A stretch of DNA of 14,455 bases from Sphingobacteriales bacterium. GTDB lineage: Bacteria; Bacteroidota; Bacteroidia; Chitinophagales; Chitinophagaceae. Under the pieces are notes generated by a model, which saw only the letters and a list, made by a program, of their open reading frames with translations, was not told where the DNA came from and ran no database searches. Location of the stretch: NCBI GenBank assembly GCA_023251215.1, contig JAHEZF010000015.1, positions 1 to 14,455 of the forward strand, given 5' to 3'. The position numbers and the translations under genes were made by a program. Below, one piece after another: positions 1 to 6,787 of this stretch. Position 1 is the first letter of the stretch, and each line of letters opens with the position of its first letter.

Positions 1-253
1 GTGACTCTTTGCTGATAAAGTCAATAAAGTCAGCCGGGGTTTCATTTTTTATCACAATATTTCCTTCTTTGTTCCTGCCAATGGTTTGAAGAATCATGCT
101 ATCTGCAAAACTGTTTTTCAACAAAGACACATCTGCATTCTTCATACCGGTGAACATTTTATTGATAGCTGCCTTTACAGAATCTTCTGCTGTTTGTGCC
201 CTGGTTGTAACAGCAATTGAGATCATTGTTAAGAGTATGAAAAAGTATTTCAT
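1..253 (-). CDS. Secreted NTF2-like (SnoaL/lumazine-binding-like) protein, partial
   Basis: Open frame starting at the ATG at 253-251 and running off the left edge after 84 codons, so the C-terminus is missing. The start MKYFFILLTMISIAVTTRAQ is a classic signal peptide ending in AQ, so the protein should be exported to the periplasm or cell surface. The mature part (TAEDSVKAAINKMFTGMKN, then LLKNSFADSMILQTIG) resembles the first helices of the cone-shaped NTF2-like fold of small secreted proteins often annotated as putative lumazine-binding or nuclear transport factor 2 family. That is recognition by pattern only. No catalytic residues can be assigned from the fragment. It is divergent from the lipoprotein gene at 339, with an 85-bp spacer in which I see no clean promoter box. 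Confidence 0.7.
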   Translation of the reverse strand, partial: MKYFFILLTMISIAVTTRAQTAEDSVKAAINKMFTGMKNADVSLLKNSFADSMILQTIGRNKEGNIVIKNETPADFIDFISKES

Positions 254-338
254 AAAAAAGTATTTTAAGAGTTTATGGCAAATGAATTGAGTTATAAATG
301 CGTTACCATTATTTACATTAAAAATAAACTCTCCGACG

Positions 339-728
339 ATGCGAATAGCCAGAATAGTACAAGCGGTTGCGTTGATGCTGGTGGTCGCACTTGCAGCAAG
401 TTGCGCTACCAGTAAAGAATATGTGGGAAAACTGTTCGGCCCCAGGCCTTCAACATTCAAAGACTCCCAACTATTGGTTCAATTTCTTGAACTGGACAGC
501 CTGAACAGGAATGAAGATGGGTGGGTGGAGACAAATATTACAAAAGACACATCGGCTGTAACAAAGACCGAACCGATTGTTGCTGAATCCATTCCTGCAT
601 CGCCTTCGCTGAAGCTTCAGCAGAGCAAGGCCGGCAAGCAAGTAAAAACAATCCCGGTTCGAGAAGAAATAGTTGCAAAAACTACTAATAAAACTGATGG
701 AATAAGAAACAGAACAAAAAGAGAATAA
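339..728 (+). CDS. Small putative lipoprotein of unknown function
   Basis: 129 residues starting at ATG 339. Residues 1-21 form a signal peptide with a lipobox LAASC, making Cys22 the likely lipidated residue, so a membrane-anchored periplasmic or outer-membrane lipoprotein is expected. The mature part has a short ordered-looking stretch (KEYVGKLFGPRPSTFKDSQ, then LLVQFLELDSLNRNEDGW), followed from about residue 65 by a Thr/Lys/Ser-rich, probably disordered tail ending in a basic RNRTKRE. I do not recognise a family. Coding is supported by the lipoprotein signal, by a frame that ends just before a terminator-like hairpin (745-810), and by the lack of a competing gene on the other strand. Confidence 0.7.
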   Translation: MRIARIVQAVALMLVVALAASCATSKEYVGKLFGPRPSTFKDSQLLVQFLELDSLNRNEDGWVETNITKDTSAVTKTEPIVAESIPASPSLKLQQSKAGKQVKTIPVREEIVAKTTNKTDGIRNRTKRE

Positions 729-744
729 ATTTCTTTAAGATATC

Positions 745-810
745 AAGCCCTTTTGCACTGAAAATATTACAATAACATTCAAAATTTCATCTTTTTCAGC
801 AAAAGGGCTT
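745..810. terminator. Long hairpin between convergent genes (bidirectional terminator candidate)
   Basis: Perfect 12-bp inverted repeat AAGCCCTTTTGC (745-756) and GCAAAAGGGCTT (799-810). After a 2-nt bulge it continues with TGAAAA (759-764) pairing TTTTCA (793-798), about 18 bp in all around a 28-nt AT-rich loop. It fills the 87-bp gap between the stop of the 339-728 gene and the stop of the arginine decarboxylase gene at 816. Neither side carries a good U-tract, so it may act as a 3'-end stabiliser or weak two-way terminator rather than a textbook intrinsic terminator. Confidence 0.6.
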
Positions 811-815
811 CTTCA

Positions 816-2213
816 TTATTTATACCCTAAAATCTTCAGCATACTTTGCGCTGTTTGCTGTTTGGCATATAGCCAATCAATTAGTTTCCCATTCCGGTCG
901 TAATTTATCAGTACATGTTTCGGCGAAGGAATCAGGCAATGCTTAATGCCTCCATAGCCGCTGATCTGGTCCTGGTAGGCGCCGGTATGAAAGAAACCTA
1001 CGTACAGCGGTTCTCCATTATTGATCTTTGGGAGAAACACCTCGTTGATATGTTCTTCGGAATCATAATAATCATGACTGTCGCAGGTCATACCACCTAA
1101 AACTACCCGTTGGTATTCCTGTTCCCATTTATTAATAGGTAGCATCAGGAATTTTTCGCCAATTCCCCATGTGTCCGGGAGTGTGGTAATAAAAGATGAG
1201 TCTATCATGTACCATGTTTCCCGGTCATTCTGAATTTTTTGTCCAAGCACACAATAAATATGCGCCATACTCTCCCCTACTGTGTAACTGCCGAACTCCG
1301 TAAAAATATGCGGCATGGGTACTTTGGCTTTTTTGCAGGCCGACTTGATATTTTTGACGATCTCGTTGATCATAAACTGGTAGTCGTATTCAAAACCAAG
1401 AGAATGCTTTATAGGAAAACCACCGCCGATATTTATTGAGTCCAGTTCAGGGCAAATTTTTTTCAACTGGCAGTAGAGGTTGATGATCTTGTTCAGTTCA
1501 CTCCAGTAATAAATATCATCCTTAATTCCTTTGTTCAAAAAAATGTGGAGCATCTTTAGCTGGAACTTGCTTTCATAGCCTTCTATCCTGTCCACATAAA
1601 ATTCCAGAATATCCTTTGCCCTCATGCCGAGGCGTGAGGTATAAAAAGGAAATGTGGGTTCTTCTTCAGCCGCTACCCGAATACCCAACTTGAAAGGCAC
1701 TTTTACCGACTTGGCATATTCCCGCAGTTCTTCTTTATTATCCAATACCGGTATCACGTTGGTAAAACCCGAATTGAGCAGGCTGGCAATCCGGCGAATG
1801 TAGCCTCTTTGCTTAAACCCGTTGCAGACAATAAAGGTTTCTTTGCTGATCTTTTTTCGCAGATACAATTTTTTGACGATCTCGATATCATAGGCATAAG
1901 ATGTTTCAATATGAATATCATGTTTCAATGCTTCTTCCAGAACAAAACTGAAATGCGAACTTTTAGTACAATAGCAGTAATGATATTTACCTTCATATTT
2001 ATGCTTTTTAAAAGCTGTGGCAAACATCTGACGGGCTTTTTTTATCTGCATCCCGATTTTGGGCAGGTAGCTAAGTTTAAGCGGTGTACCATATTTAGTT
2101 ATCAGAGCTTTTACATCAAGACCATTGAAGAAAAGATTTCCATCCTCCACCACAAATCCTTCCTGTGGAAAGTTAAAGGTTTGTTTTACCAGTTCGTGGT
2201 AGGAATTTGTCAT
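816..2213 (-). CDS. speA: Arginine decarboxylase (PLP-dependent, fold type III, short Bacteroidota form)
   Basis: Probably decarboxylates arginine to agmatine with pyridoxal phosphate, the first step of the agmatine route to polyamines, in the cytoplasm. In numbering from the longer GTG frame: YCYCTKSSHF carries the PLP lysine (Lys92), GGGFP (271-275) is the phosphate-binding loop, TEFGSY (313-318) follows, TCDSHDYY holds the catalytic-type Cys385 and the substrate-binding Asp, and GAYQ (419-422) is the conserved C-terminal turn. The order is that of the ornithine/arginine/diaminopimelate decarboxylase family. Arginine as substrate rests on resemblance to the roughly 460-residue Bacteroidota enzymes. 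The frame also opens at GTG 2237 (473 aa), but the ATG at 2213 (465 aa, MTNSYHELVKQTF) matches my recollection of relatives and leaves a sensible leader behind the promoter at 2257-2289. Another fold-III decarboxylase specificity is possible. Confidence 0.88.
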   Translation of the reverse strand: MTNSYHELVKQTFNFPQEGFVVEDGNLFFNGLDVKALITKYGTPLKLSYLPKIGMQIKKARQMFATAFKKHKYEGKYHYCYCTKSSHFSFVLEEALKHDIHIETSYAYDIEIVKKLYLRKKISKETFIVCNGFKQRGYIRRIASLLNSGFTNVIPVLDNKEELREYAKSVKVPFKLGIRVAAEEEPTFPFYTSRLGMRAKDILEFYVDRIEGYESKFQLKMLHIFLNKGIKDDIYYWSELNKIINLYCQLKKICPELDSINIGGGFPIKHSLGFEYDYQFMINEIVKNIKSACKKAKVPMPHIFTEFGSYTVGESMAHIYCVLGQKIQNDRETWYMIDSSFITTLPDTWGIGEKFLMLPINKWEQEYQRVVLGGMTCDSHDYYDSEEHINEVFLPKINNGEPLYVGFFHTGAYQDQISGYGGIKHCLIPSPKHVLINYDRNGKLIDWLYAKQQTAQSMLKILGYK

Positions 2214-2256
2214 CAGTGGGTTAGTAGGTTGTGCCACGTTATTGATTTAATGGATA

Positions 2257-2289
2257 CAAATGTATATGATTGGAGAAATTACAGGCAAA
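2257..2289 (-). promoter_or_regulatory. Promoter of the arginine decarboxylase gene (Bacteroidota type)
   Basis: Read on the minus strand: -33 element TTTG (2289-2286), a 21-bp spacer, and -7 element TACATTTG (2264-2257), matching TAnnTTTG. Transcription should start near 2250, giving a leader of about 37 nt to the ATG at 2213 but only about 13 nt to the GTG at 2237. The -33 TTTG is the end of the T-run of the upstream rplT terminator. Confidence 0.7.
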
Positions 2290-2315
2290 AAAAATCTCTT
2301 GCCAAAGACAAGAGA
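2287..2315 (-). terminator. Intrinsic terminator of the rpmI-rplT unit
   Basis: On the minus strand, TCTCTTG (2315-2309), a 7-nt loop, CAAGAGA (2301-2295), then eight T (2294-2287). A perfect 7-bp stem with a strong U-tract, 30 bp after the rplT stop codon, is a textbook Rho-independent terminator. Confidence 0.88.
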
Positions 2316-2344
2316 CCTTCCTTATTATAACTAAAAAGCAATGA

Positions 2345-2692
2345 TCATTTTTTAACTGATTCGAGCAGGCTTTTAAAAGTTTCAGGATTATTCATGGCCA
2401 GATCAGCCAGAATTTTACGATCCAGCTCAATACCTGCTTTATGCAGTTTATTGATGAATTCAGAGTAAGTCATTCCTTCTGCACGAACTGCGGCATTGAT
2501 ACGGGCAATCCATAACTGGCGGTAATCCCTCTTCTTGTTTTTTCGGCCTACAAACATGTAGGTCATTCCTTTTTCCACAACATTCTTGGCAACGGTGAGT
2601 ACGTTTTTACGTTTGCCATAAAAACCTTTGGCTTGCTTGAGTATTTTTTTGCGGCGGGCTTTACTGGCAACCGCATTTACTGAACGGGGCAT
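2345..2692 (-). CDS. rplT: 50S ribosomal protein L20
   Basis: 115 residues, the usual length. [56 protein letters not shown] and [27 protein letters not shown] are the signature blocks of bacterial L20. It binds 23S rRNA early in assembly of the large subunit. In several bacteria L20 also represses its own operon by binding the mRNA leader, which makes the structured leader ahead of rpmI notable here. It lies 89 bp after rpmI, a wide gap for this pair, and the gap is filled by a heptad repeat tract. A strong terminator follows. Confidence 0.98.
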   Translation of the reverse strand: MPRSVNAVASKARRKKILKQAKGFYGKRKNVLTVAKNVVEKGMTYMFVGRKNKKRDYRQLWIARINAAVRAEGMTYSEFINKLHKAGIELDRKILADLAMNNPETFKSLLESVKK

Positions 2693-2698
2693 ATTATA

Positions 2699-2782
2699 AG
2701 AAGTTTAAAGTTGAATGTTTAGTGTTTAAAATTGAGGTCAGAGGTCCGAAGTCTGAAATCCGACTTCAGGCTTCCGACTTCT
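2699..2782. repeat. Heptad-periodic repeat tract in the rpmI/rplT spacer
   Basis: Twelve consecutive 7-bp units read in phase on the plus strand, ending on the first base of the rpmI stop codon. The left five follow the pattern KANNRTT (for example TAAAGTT, GAATGTT) and the right seven GANNTCN (for example GAGGTCA, GACTTCA). The second base is A in 10 of 12 units. Inverted arms are present: AGAAGT (2699-2704) with ACTTCT (2777-2782), and GAAGTC (2748-2753) with GACTTC (2762-2767). Apart from six bases before the rplT ATG, it makes up the whole gap between two ribosomal protein genes. Confidence 0.8.
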
Positions 2783-2979
2783 TATTTCAACCGCAGCAGA
2801 CGTTTTACAAAATCCACATGTGATTTTGCAACAGTTCCGTCTTTCCGCATGTTCCGTTTACGTTTTTTTGATTTCTTCGTCAGGATGTGACGTTTGAAAG
2901 CTTTCTGATGCATGATCTTTCCGGTGCCGGTCACTTTGAATCGTTTTTTGGCGCTGGAGTTTGTTTTTACTTTAGGCAT
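2782..2979 (-). CDS. rpmI: 50S ribosomal protein L35
   Basis: 65 residues, very basic. [40 protein letters not shown] and FVKRLLRL are the L35 signature. It is a component of the large ribosomal subunit. It starts at ATG 2979 and is first in a two-gene unit with rplT. Unlike the usual arrangement it does not follow infC directly: a metalloprotease gene, that gene's terminator and a separate promoter with a structured leader lie in between, so rpmI-rplT should be transcribed independently of infC. Confidence 0.97.
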   Translation of the reverse strand: MPKVKTNSSAKKRFKVTGTGKIMHQKAFKRHILTKKSKKRKRNMRKDGTVAKSHVDFVKRLLRLK

Positions 2980-3090
2980 TTTACCCGGTATTAAAATTAT
3001 TCCCTTGAGGCGTTCCCCACAGGGGGATCCTTGTCGAACCTCTTTAGAAAATGTTCCTTTTAAGTTGGAAGAACTAACCGTTTATTGAAC
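2980..3090 (-). promoter_or_regulatory. Structured 5' leader of rpmI-rplT (candidate r-protein autoregulatory leader)
   Basis: About 110 nt lie between the predicted start of transcription and the rpmI ATG. On the minus strand GAGGTTC (3042-3036) can pair with GAACGCCTC (3015-3007), leaving two bases bulged, and enclose a GC-rich hairpin (TCCCC/GGGGA around CTGT, 3027-3014). In other phyla L20 binds leaders ahead of infC or rpmI to shut down its own synthesis. The position and foldability fit such a role, but I cannot match this to a known leader class. Confidence 0.45.
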
Positions 3091-3096
3091 GGGTCG

Positions 3097-3127
3097 CAAA
3101 GATAAGGTTATGAGGCTACCCCGCAAA
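3097..3127 (-). promoter_or_regulatory. Promoter of rpmI-rplT (Bacteroidota type)
   Basis: On the minus strand TTTG (3127-3124), a 19-bp spacer, then TATCTTTG (3104-3097). Both elements match the Bacteroidota primary sigma consensus exactly. It lies just downstream of the metalloprotease terminator, confirming a fresh transcription start for the two ribosomal protein genes. Confidence 0.78.
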
Positions 3128-3135
3128 GCTTTCAG

Positions 3136-3169
3136 AAAAAAAATCGGGGTTCAATATAAGAAACCCCAA
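3136..3169 (-). terminator. Intrinsic terminator of the metalloprotease gene
   Basis: On the minus strand GGGGTT (3167-3162), a loop of about 10 nt, AACCCC (3151-3146), then CGA and a run of eight T (3143-3136). It lies 29 bp past the stop codon of the protease gene and just before the rpmI promoter. Confidence 0.82.
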
Positions 3170-3197
3170 TTTCAACAGCTATTATTAGTAAGTTGAG

Positions 3198-5783
3198 TTA
3201 GTTTTTCGGATTCAGGGCATTATCAATTCTCTTTGATACATCCTGCAGGTGATATTTGGTCATTGGGTCTGTCGCCATTGCCGCAGTTACATCTATTTCA
3301 GTTTTTAATGATTTTAGGTGAGCCCTCACAACACTTTTCACATCCGACTTGTCGCCGGAAGATGAACTGATTATTGTAAAAGCAGATATTGAAACCGTCT
3401 GTGCCGATGCCGGGTTCAGCAGGTTGCTCAGAATGTTGATATATGATTTCTGCAGGTTCCTCATGTACACATCAATCGTTTTTTTTGTCCTTAGCTCAGA
3501 CCATATTCCTTTTTTTAAATCACTGAACAGATCGGTTATTTTATAAGCATTATTAGCTGTTGCTGCTTCAGATTGTATTAATTTATTCAGAGTATTAGTG
3601 CTGAACAAACGGCTCAATATGTTATCCTGTATATTCCCGATTGTACTTACCCTCGTACTTCCATCTGTGTTATTAATTGGAGTGAAAGGGTTGCTTCCAA
3701 TCCTGCCGTAAATTTCATAATTGATCAACCACGACGGAGTTGTAAATAATTGTTGATTCAGGAATGAAACAGCTTCTTCTTGTTTAACCCTTGAAACATA
3801 TTCATAAACCGGGCCCTGCTCTTCTACCATTTTCGGGGTTGCCAAAATTACTCCAATATTTTTTGCCACATGCCCCATATAACGGGAATACTGACTGATA
3901 GCCTGTCCATACAATTCAGAAAGATTACTATAATCTTCGTTTGGTTCTTTTGTCCATTGCATCAGGTTGGGAATGATACGCTGTAAATTTTTTATCCCAT
4001 AAGCACCTGCCTTCATAGCATCATCACCAAGGTCTTCGTTTTGCGAACGGGGATCATCAGGATTACTCTGTTCGCCATACCACAACCTTTTATTTTTCAG
4101 CCTTTCAATTGTCCATTGGTTAAGATGAGATTTTTCTTCTTCCGGGCTATTATATTGAGGAAATAATTTATACCCCCATTCGATAGCCCATTTGTCATAA
4201 TCACCGATGCGGGGAAACAGACCAGCGGGGCCCATATTATCTTCCGGTTGTGCCACATAATTAAAACGGGCATAATCCATAATTGACGGAGTATGACCAT
4301 TGGCTTCCACCCATGCTTTATTCCTTAAATTTTCAACAGGCACTGTAGAGCTGGAGCCCCAGTTATGTTGCAACCCCAAAGTATGGCCCACTTCATGCGA
4401 AGAAACAAAACGTATCAATTGTCCCATCAGTTCATCATCATAACTCATTTTTCTTGCCCGTGGATCAACGGCTGCTGTTTGTATAAAATACCAGTCATGG
4501 ATAAGCCGCATTACATTATGAAACCAACCGATATGGCTTTCAATGATCTCGCCGCTGCGTGGATCGGTTACACTGGGACCGTATGCATTTTCAACTGGTG
4601 ATGGTTTGTACACAATAGCAGAATACCGGGAATCTTCTAAACTCCAGTCGGAATCATTGACAGGAGCTTGTTTTGCCATGATTGCATTTTTAAAACCTGC
4701 CTTTTCAAAAGCAGCCTGCCAGTCATTAACGCCTTGTATTAAATAAGGAATCCATTTTTTTGGCGTAGCCGGATCAATAAAAAAAATGATCGGCTTTTTA
4801 GGTTCTACCAACTCTCCATTCAGATATTTTTGCCAGTCTTCCTCTTTAGGTTCCAGTCGCCACCGTACAATCATGTTGGTTGTTTCAACCCGTTGTGGGT
4901 TTGCATCGTAATCATTGTAACTGCGATAATAAAAGCCAACCCGGCTGTCATAAAACCGTTGCTGCATAAGTTTTGCAGGCAACAACACAAAAGAATTATT
5001 GATCTGCAGTGTAATATTACTCTGGCTGCCCGGAGCTGATGGTGCTCCTCCAAATCCCTGAACCGAAGTTTTAGAATACGTTTTAATGGTACTTACCTCT
5101 ATATTAACAGGAAAAGATTTGATAACGGCGATATATGATTTATCCGTTTGCAAACTTCCGGCCTGGAATGATGATTTACTCAAAATTACACTGACAGGAA
5201 CCGATGAAGTTCCGGAAGTAAAAGCAATAACATCGTTATCGCCGTTCAAATAATCTGTCATGTCAATCACTGAACCTGACGAGTCTTTTGAAAATGTTTT
5301 AATATCGAAAGCTGCAGAAATGGGCTGAATATTTGAGTTCATCACCGCCTGGTACATTGGCTGTGTAGAATCTTTGGAAATAGTAGTGTAGGAAACATTC
5401 TTCAGGTAAATTTTATTGCCCGGGCCTTTTTCAAAACGGATAACAGATTCATTGATCTGATCACCGGCATACCCACCAAAACTTTTGGGTGCATTCACTG
5501 ATGATCTGGTTATTCTGTTCACCACCATTATATCCCGGCCAAGCAATGAATCCGGTATTTCAAAATACCATTTATCTTCTACTTTATGCACTTTGAACAA
5601 ACCTTCATCGGTTTTAGCTTTATCAGTGATCACTTCTTTATAAGCCTTAGGCCCGTTGCCCGGTGGAAATGTTGATGGCCTGCGGGTAGTGTCCCGTGAA
5701 TTTGCGGGCTGTTGCGCCACGGCTGATATACTTAAAGTGATAATAAATAAGAAAAAGAATAAGCGATTGAATAGTTGAAACAT
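3198..5783 (-). CDS. Secreted zinc-dependent metalloprotease (DUF5117/DUF4953 type)
   Basis: 861 residues from ATG 5783. Residues 1-24 are a signal peptide (FFFLFIITLSISAVAQ), so it should be exported. The catalytic core is at 463-474, HEVGHTLGLQHN, a metzincin-like HExxHxxGxxHN zinc site with Glu464 as general base. A Met-turn-like SIMDYARFNY follows at 500-509. The N-terminal half (about 45-330) corresponds to the DUF5118/DUF5117 region of large Bacteroidota zinc-dependent metalloproteases, and the part after the active site to the DUF4953 region. The length is typical and the gene looks intact. It is set between infC and rpmI, flanked by the infC terminator upstream and its own terminator downstream, so it is a self-contained cistron inside a translation operon. 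I see no clear promoter in 5784-5897. The substrate is unknown. Confidence 0.92.
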   Translation of the reverse strand: MFQLFNRLFFFLFIITLSISAVAQQPANSRDTTRRPSTFPPGNGPKAYKEVITDKAKTDEGLFKVHKVEDKWYFEIPDSLLGRDIMVVNRITRSSVNAPKSFGGYAGDQINESVIRFEKGPGNKIYLKNVSYTTISKDSTQPMYQAVMNSNIQPISAAFDIKTFSKDSSGSVIDMTDYLNGDNDVIAFTSGTSSVPVSVILSKSSFQAGSLQTDKSYIAVIKSFPVNIEVSTIKTYSKTSVQGFGGAPSAPGSQSNITLQINNSFVLLPAKLMQQRFYDSRVGFYYRSYNDYDANPQRVETTNMIVRWRLEPKEEDWQKYLNGELVEPKKPIIFFIDPATPKKWIPYLIQGVNDWQAAFEKAGFKNAIMAKQAPVNDSDWSLEDSRYSAIVYKPSPVENAYGPSVTDPRSGEIIESHIGWFHNVMRLIHDWYFIQTAAVDPRARKMSYDDELMGQLIRFVSSHEVGHTLGLQHNWGSSSTVPVENLRNKAWVEANGHTPSIMDYARFNYVAQPEDNMGPAGLFPRIGDYDKWAIEWGYKLFPQYNSPEEEKSHLNQWTIERLKNKRLWYGEQSNPDDPRSQNEDLGDDAMKAGAYGIKNLQRIIPNLMQWTKEPNEDYSNLSELYGQAISQYSRYMGHVAKNIGVILATPKMVEEQGPVYEYVSRVKQEEAVSFLNQQLFTTPSWLINYEIYGRIGSNPFTPINNTDGSTRVSTIGNIQDNILSRLFSTNTLNKLIQSEAATANNAYKITDLFSDLKKGIWSELRTKKTIDVYMRNLQKSYINILSNLLNPASAQTVSISAFTIISSSSGDKSDVKSVVRAHLKSLKTEIDVTAAMATDPMTKYHLQDVSKRIDNALNPKN

Positions 5784-5897
5784 ATTATAATTTGATTTTT
5801 TTTAAAATCATCTCAATATACGGAAAGCAACGATTCAACACAGATTATACAATGATTTTATACCAATGGCTGAAATGGGATGATGAATCTGCACCTC

Positions 5898-5924
5898 AAA
5901 AAAAACCCGGAACTAAGTCCAGGT
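5898..5924 (-). terminator. Intrinsic terminator after infC
   Basis: On the minus strand ACCTGGA (5924-5918) pairs with TTCCGGGT (5912-5905), with one G-U pair and a small loop, followed directly by about eight T (5905-5898). It lies 28 bp after the infC stop, so most thrS-infC transcripts should end before the metalloprotease gene. Confidence 0.82.
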
Positions 5925-5952
5925 CTGTATTGTTTGCATCATTCTATTATGT

Positions 5953-6576
5953 TTATTTCTTCTTCCCTTTTGGCGCAAACATCGCCAGCATCCGACGCCC
6001 TTCCATTTTAGGCATATTTTCCAATACACCAATTTCAGCAAGACGTTCTGCAAATTTCAACAAAAGCAATTGTCCTCTCTCCTGGAACTGTATAGCCCGC
6101 CCTTTGAATTGTACATAAGCTTTTACTTTATTGCCGTCCTTTAAAAAATTTTCGGCATGTTTGGCTTTAAAGTCAAAGTCATGCTCATCAGTATTCGGAG
6201 TAAAACGGATTTCTTTTACCTCCGATACTTTCGACTTTGCTTTCATCTCCTTTTCTTTCTTCTTCTTATCGTAAAGAAATTTATTATAGTCAATGATCTT
6301 GCAAACCGGGGGGTCTACGGTTGGAGAAATCTCTACAAGGTCTAACCCCTGTTCCTGTGCCATTTTAAGAGCATCCTGAGTATTGTAGATGCCTATTTCA
6401 ACATTTTCTCCCACTAAACGAACCTGCGGAACCCTGATAAAATGGTTGATACGATGTTCTGCTTCTTTGCGGGGAGTAAATCTTCCCCTAAAGCCGCTTT
6501 TATTGAAACCGCCACCGCCTGGTTTGAAACCTCCGCCCGATGGCCTGTTGAATCCCCCTTTTTGTGGTACTGCCAT
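5953..6576 (-). CDS. infC: Translation initiation factor IF-3 with Gly/Phe-rich N-terminal extension
   Basis: 207 residues from ATG 6576. The IF3 N-domain begins near residue 43 (INHFIRVPQVRLVGENVEIG), the family signature KIIDYNKFLYDKKK is at 93-106, and the C-domain (118-202) carries KEIRFTPNTDEHDFDFKAKH and PKMEGRRMLAMF. It binds the 30S subunit, prevents premature 50S joining and checks start-codon pairing. Residues 1-40 form an extension with repeated GGGF/GGF units and basic residues (GGFNRPSGGGFKPGGGGF), probably disordered. Standard IF-3 has only a short tail there. The start is an ordinary ATG, unlike the AUU of E. coli infC. It lies 211 bp after thrS and is probably cotranscribed with it, since I see no good promoter in between. 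Confidence 0.97.
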   Translation of the reverse strand: MAVPQKGGFNRPSGGGFKPGGGGFNKSGFRGRFTPRKEAEHRINHFIRVPQVRLVGENVEIGIYNTQDALKMAQEQGLDLVEISPTVDPPVCKIIDYNKFLYDKKKKEKEMKAKSKVSEVKEIRFTPNTDEHDFDFKAKHAENFLKDGNKVKAYVQFKGRAIQFQERGQLLLLKFAERLAEIGVLENMPKMEGRRMLAMFAPKGKKK

Positions 6577-6638
6577 TTATATTTTTTAGTTAAGCTCCCG
6601 CCCCATGAAGGAGAGCAATTTATTTTTATTTGATAAAT

Positions 6639-6659
6639 TCCTCATACAGGATTTGAGGA
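6639..6659 (-). other. Small hairpin in the thrS/infC spacer
   Basis: TCCTCA (6639-6644) and TGAGGA (6654-6659) can form a 6-bp stem with a 9-nt loop, about 63 nt ahead of the infC ATG. No U-tract follows on the minus strand, so it is more likely part of an mRNA structure ahead of infC than a terminator. Confidence 0.35.
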
Positions 6660-6684
6660 GTATGAAAAAATAAATATAAAATAA

Positions 6685-6782
6685 TCAATATTCAATTTTC
6701 AATATTCAATTTTCAATATTCAATTTTCAAATTCGTATGTTAGCTGAACATTGTGTGTTGAATATTGAGTGTTGAGTGTTTT
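6685..6782. repeat. Heptad-periodic palindromic tract downstream of thrS
   Basis: Fourteen 7-bp units in phase, ending five bases short of the thrS stop codon. Units 1-6 alternate TCAATAT and TCAATTT, so 6685-6726 is also three perfect copies of a 14-bp repeat. Unit 7 keeps TCAA, and the middle three or so units are diverged. Three of the last four are GTGTTGA or ATATTGA, the reverse complement of the left-hand units. A perfect 11-bp arm pair TCAATATTCAA (6713-6723) and TTGAATATTGA (6758-6768) can form a large hairpin. Confidence 0.82.
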
Positions 6783-6787
6783 AAATC

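Noticed and set aside
254..338. Divergent promoters between the first two genes
   Set aside because: TACTTTTT on the minus strand is one base off the -7 consensus, but its nearest TTTG is only 16 bp away. Nothing convincing on the plus strand.
1809..2330. Plus-strand open frame of 173 codons
   Set aside because: It is antisense to the arginine decarboxylase gene, whose motifs are unmistakable, and its tail runs through the rplT terminator. The composition looks like a shadow frame.
5784..5897. Promoter for the metalloprotease gene
   Set aside because: Boxes such as TATATTGA occur, but none combines a TAnnTTTG match with a TTTG/TTG at 19-21 bp, so I do not call one.
3136..5924. Metalloprotease gene as cargo of a transposon
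   Set aside because: I looked for terminal inverted repeats, target duplications and a recombinase gene around it and found none. The flanks are normal terminators.
5792..6118. Plus-strand open frame of 108 codons
   Set aside because: It lies antisense over the infC 3' end and its terminator, with no supporting motif.
6685..6726. CRISPR-like array
   Set aside because: Three 14-bp copies directly adjacent with no unique spacers, and the unit is really a 7-bp word; no cas gene nearby.
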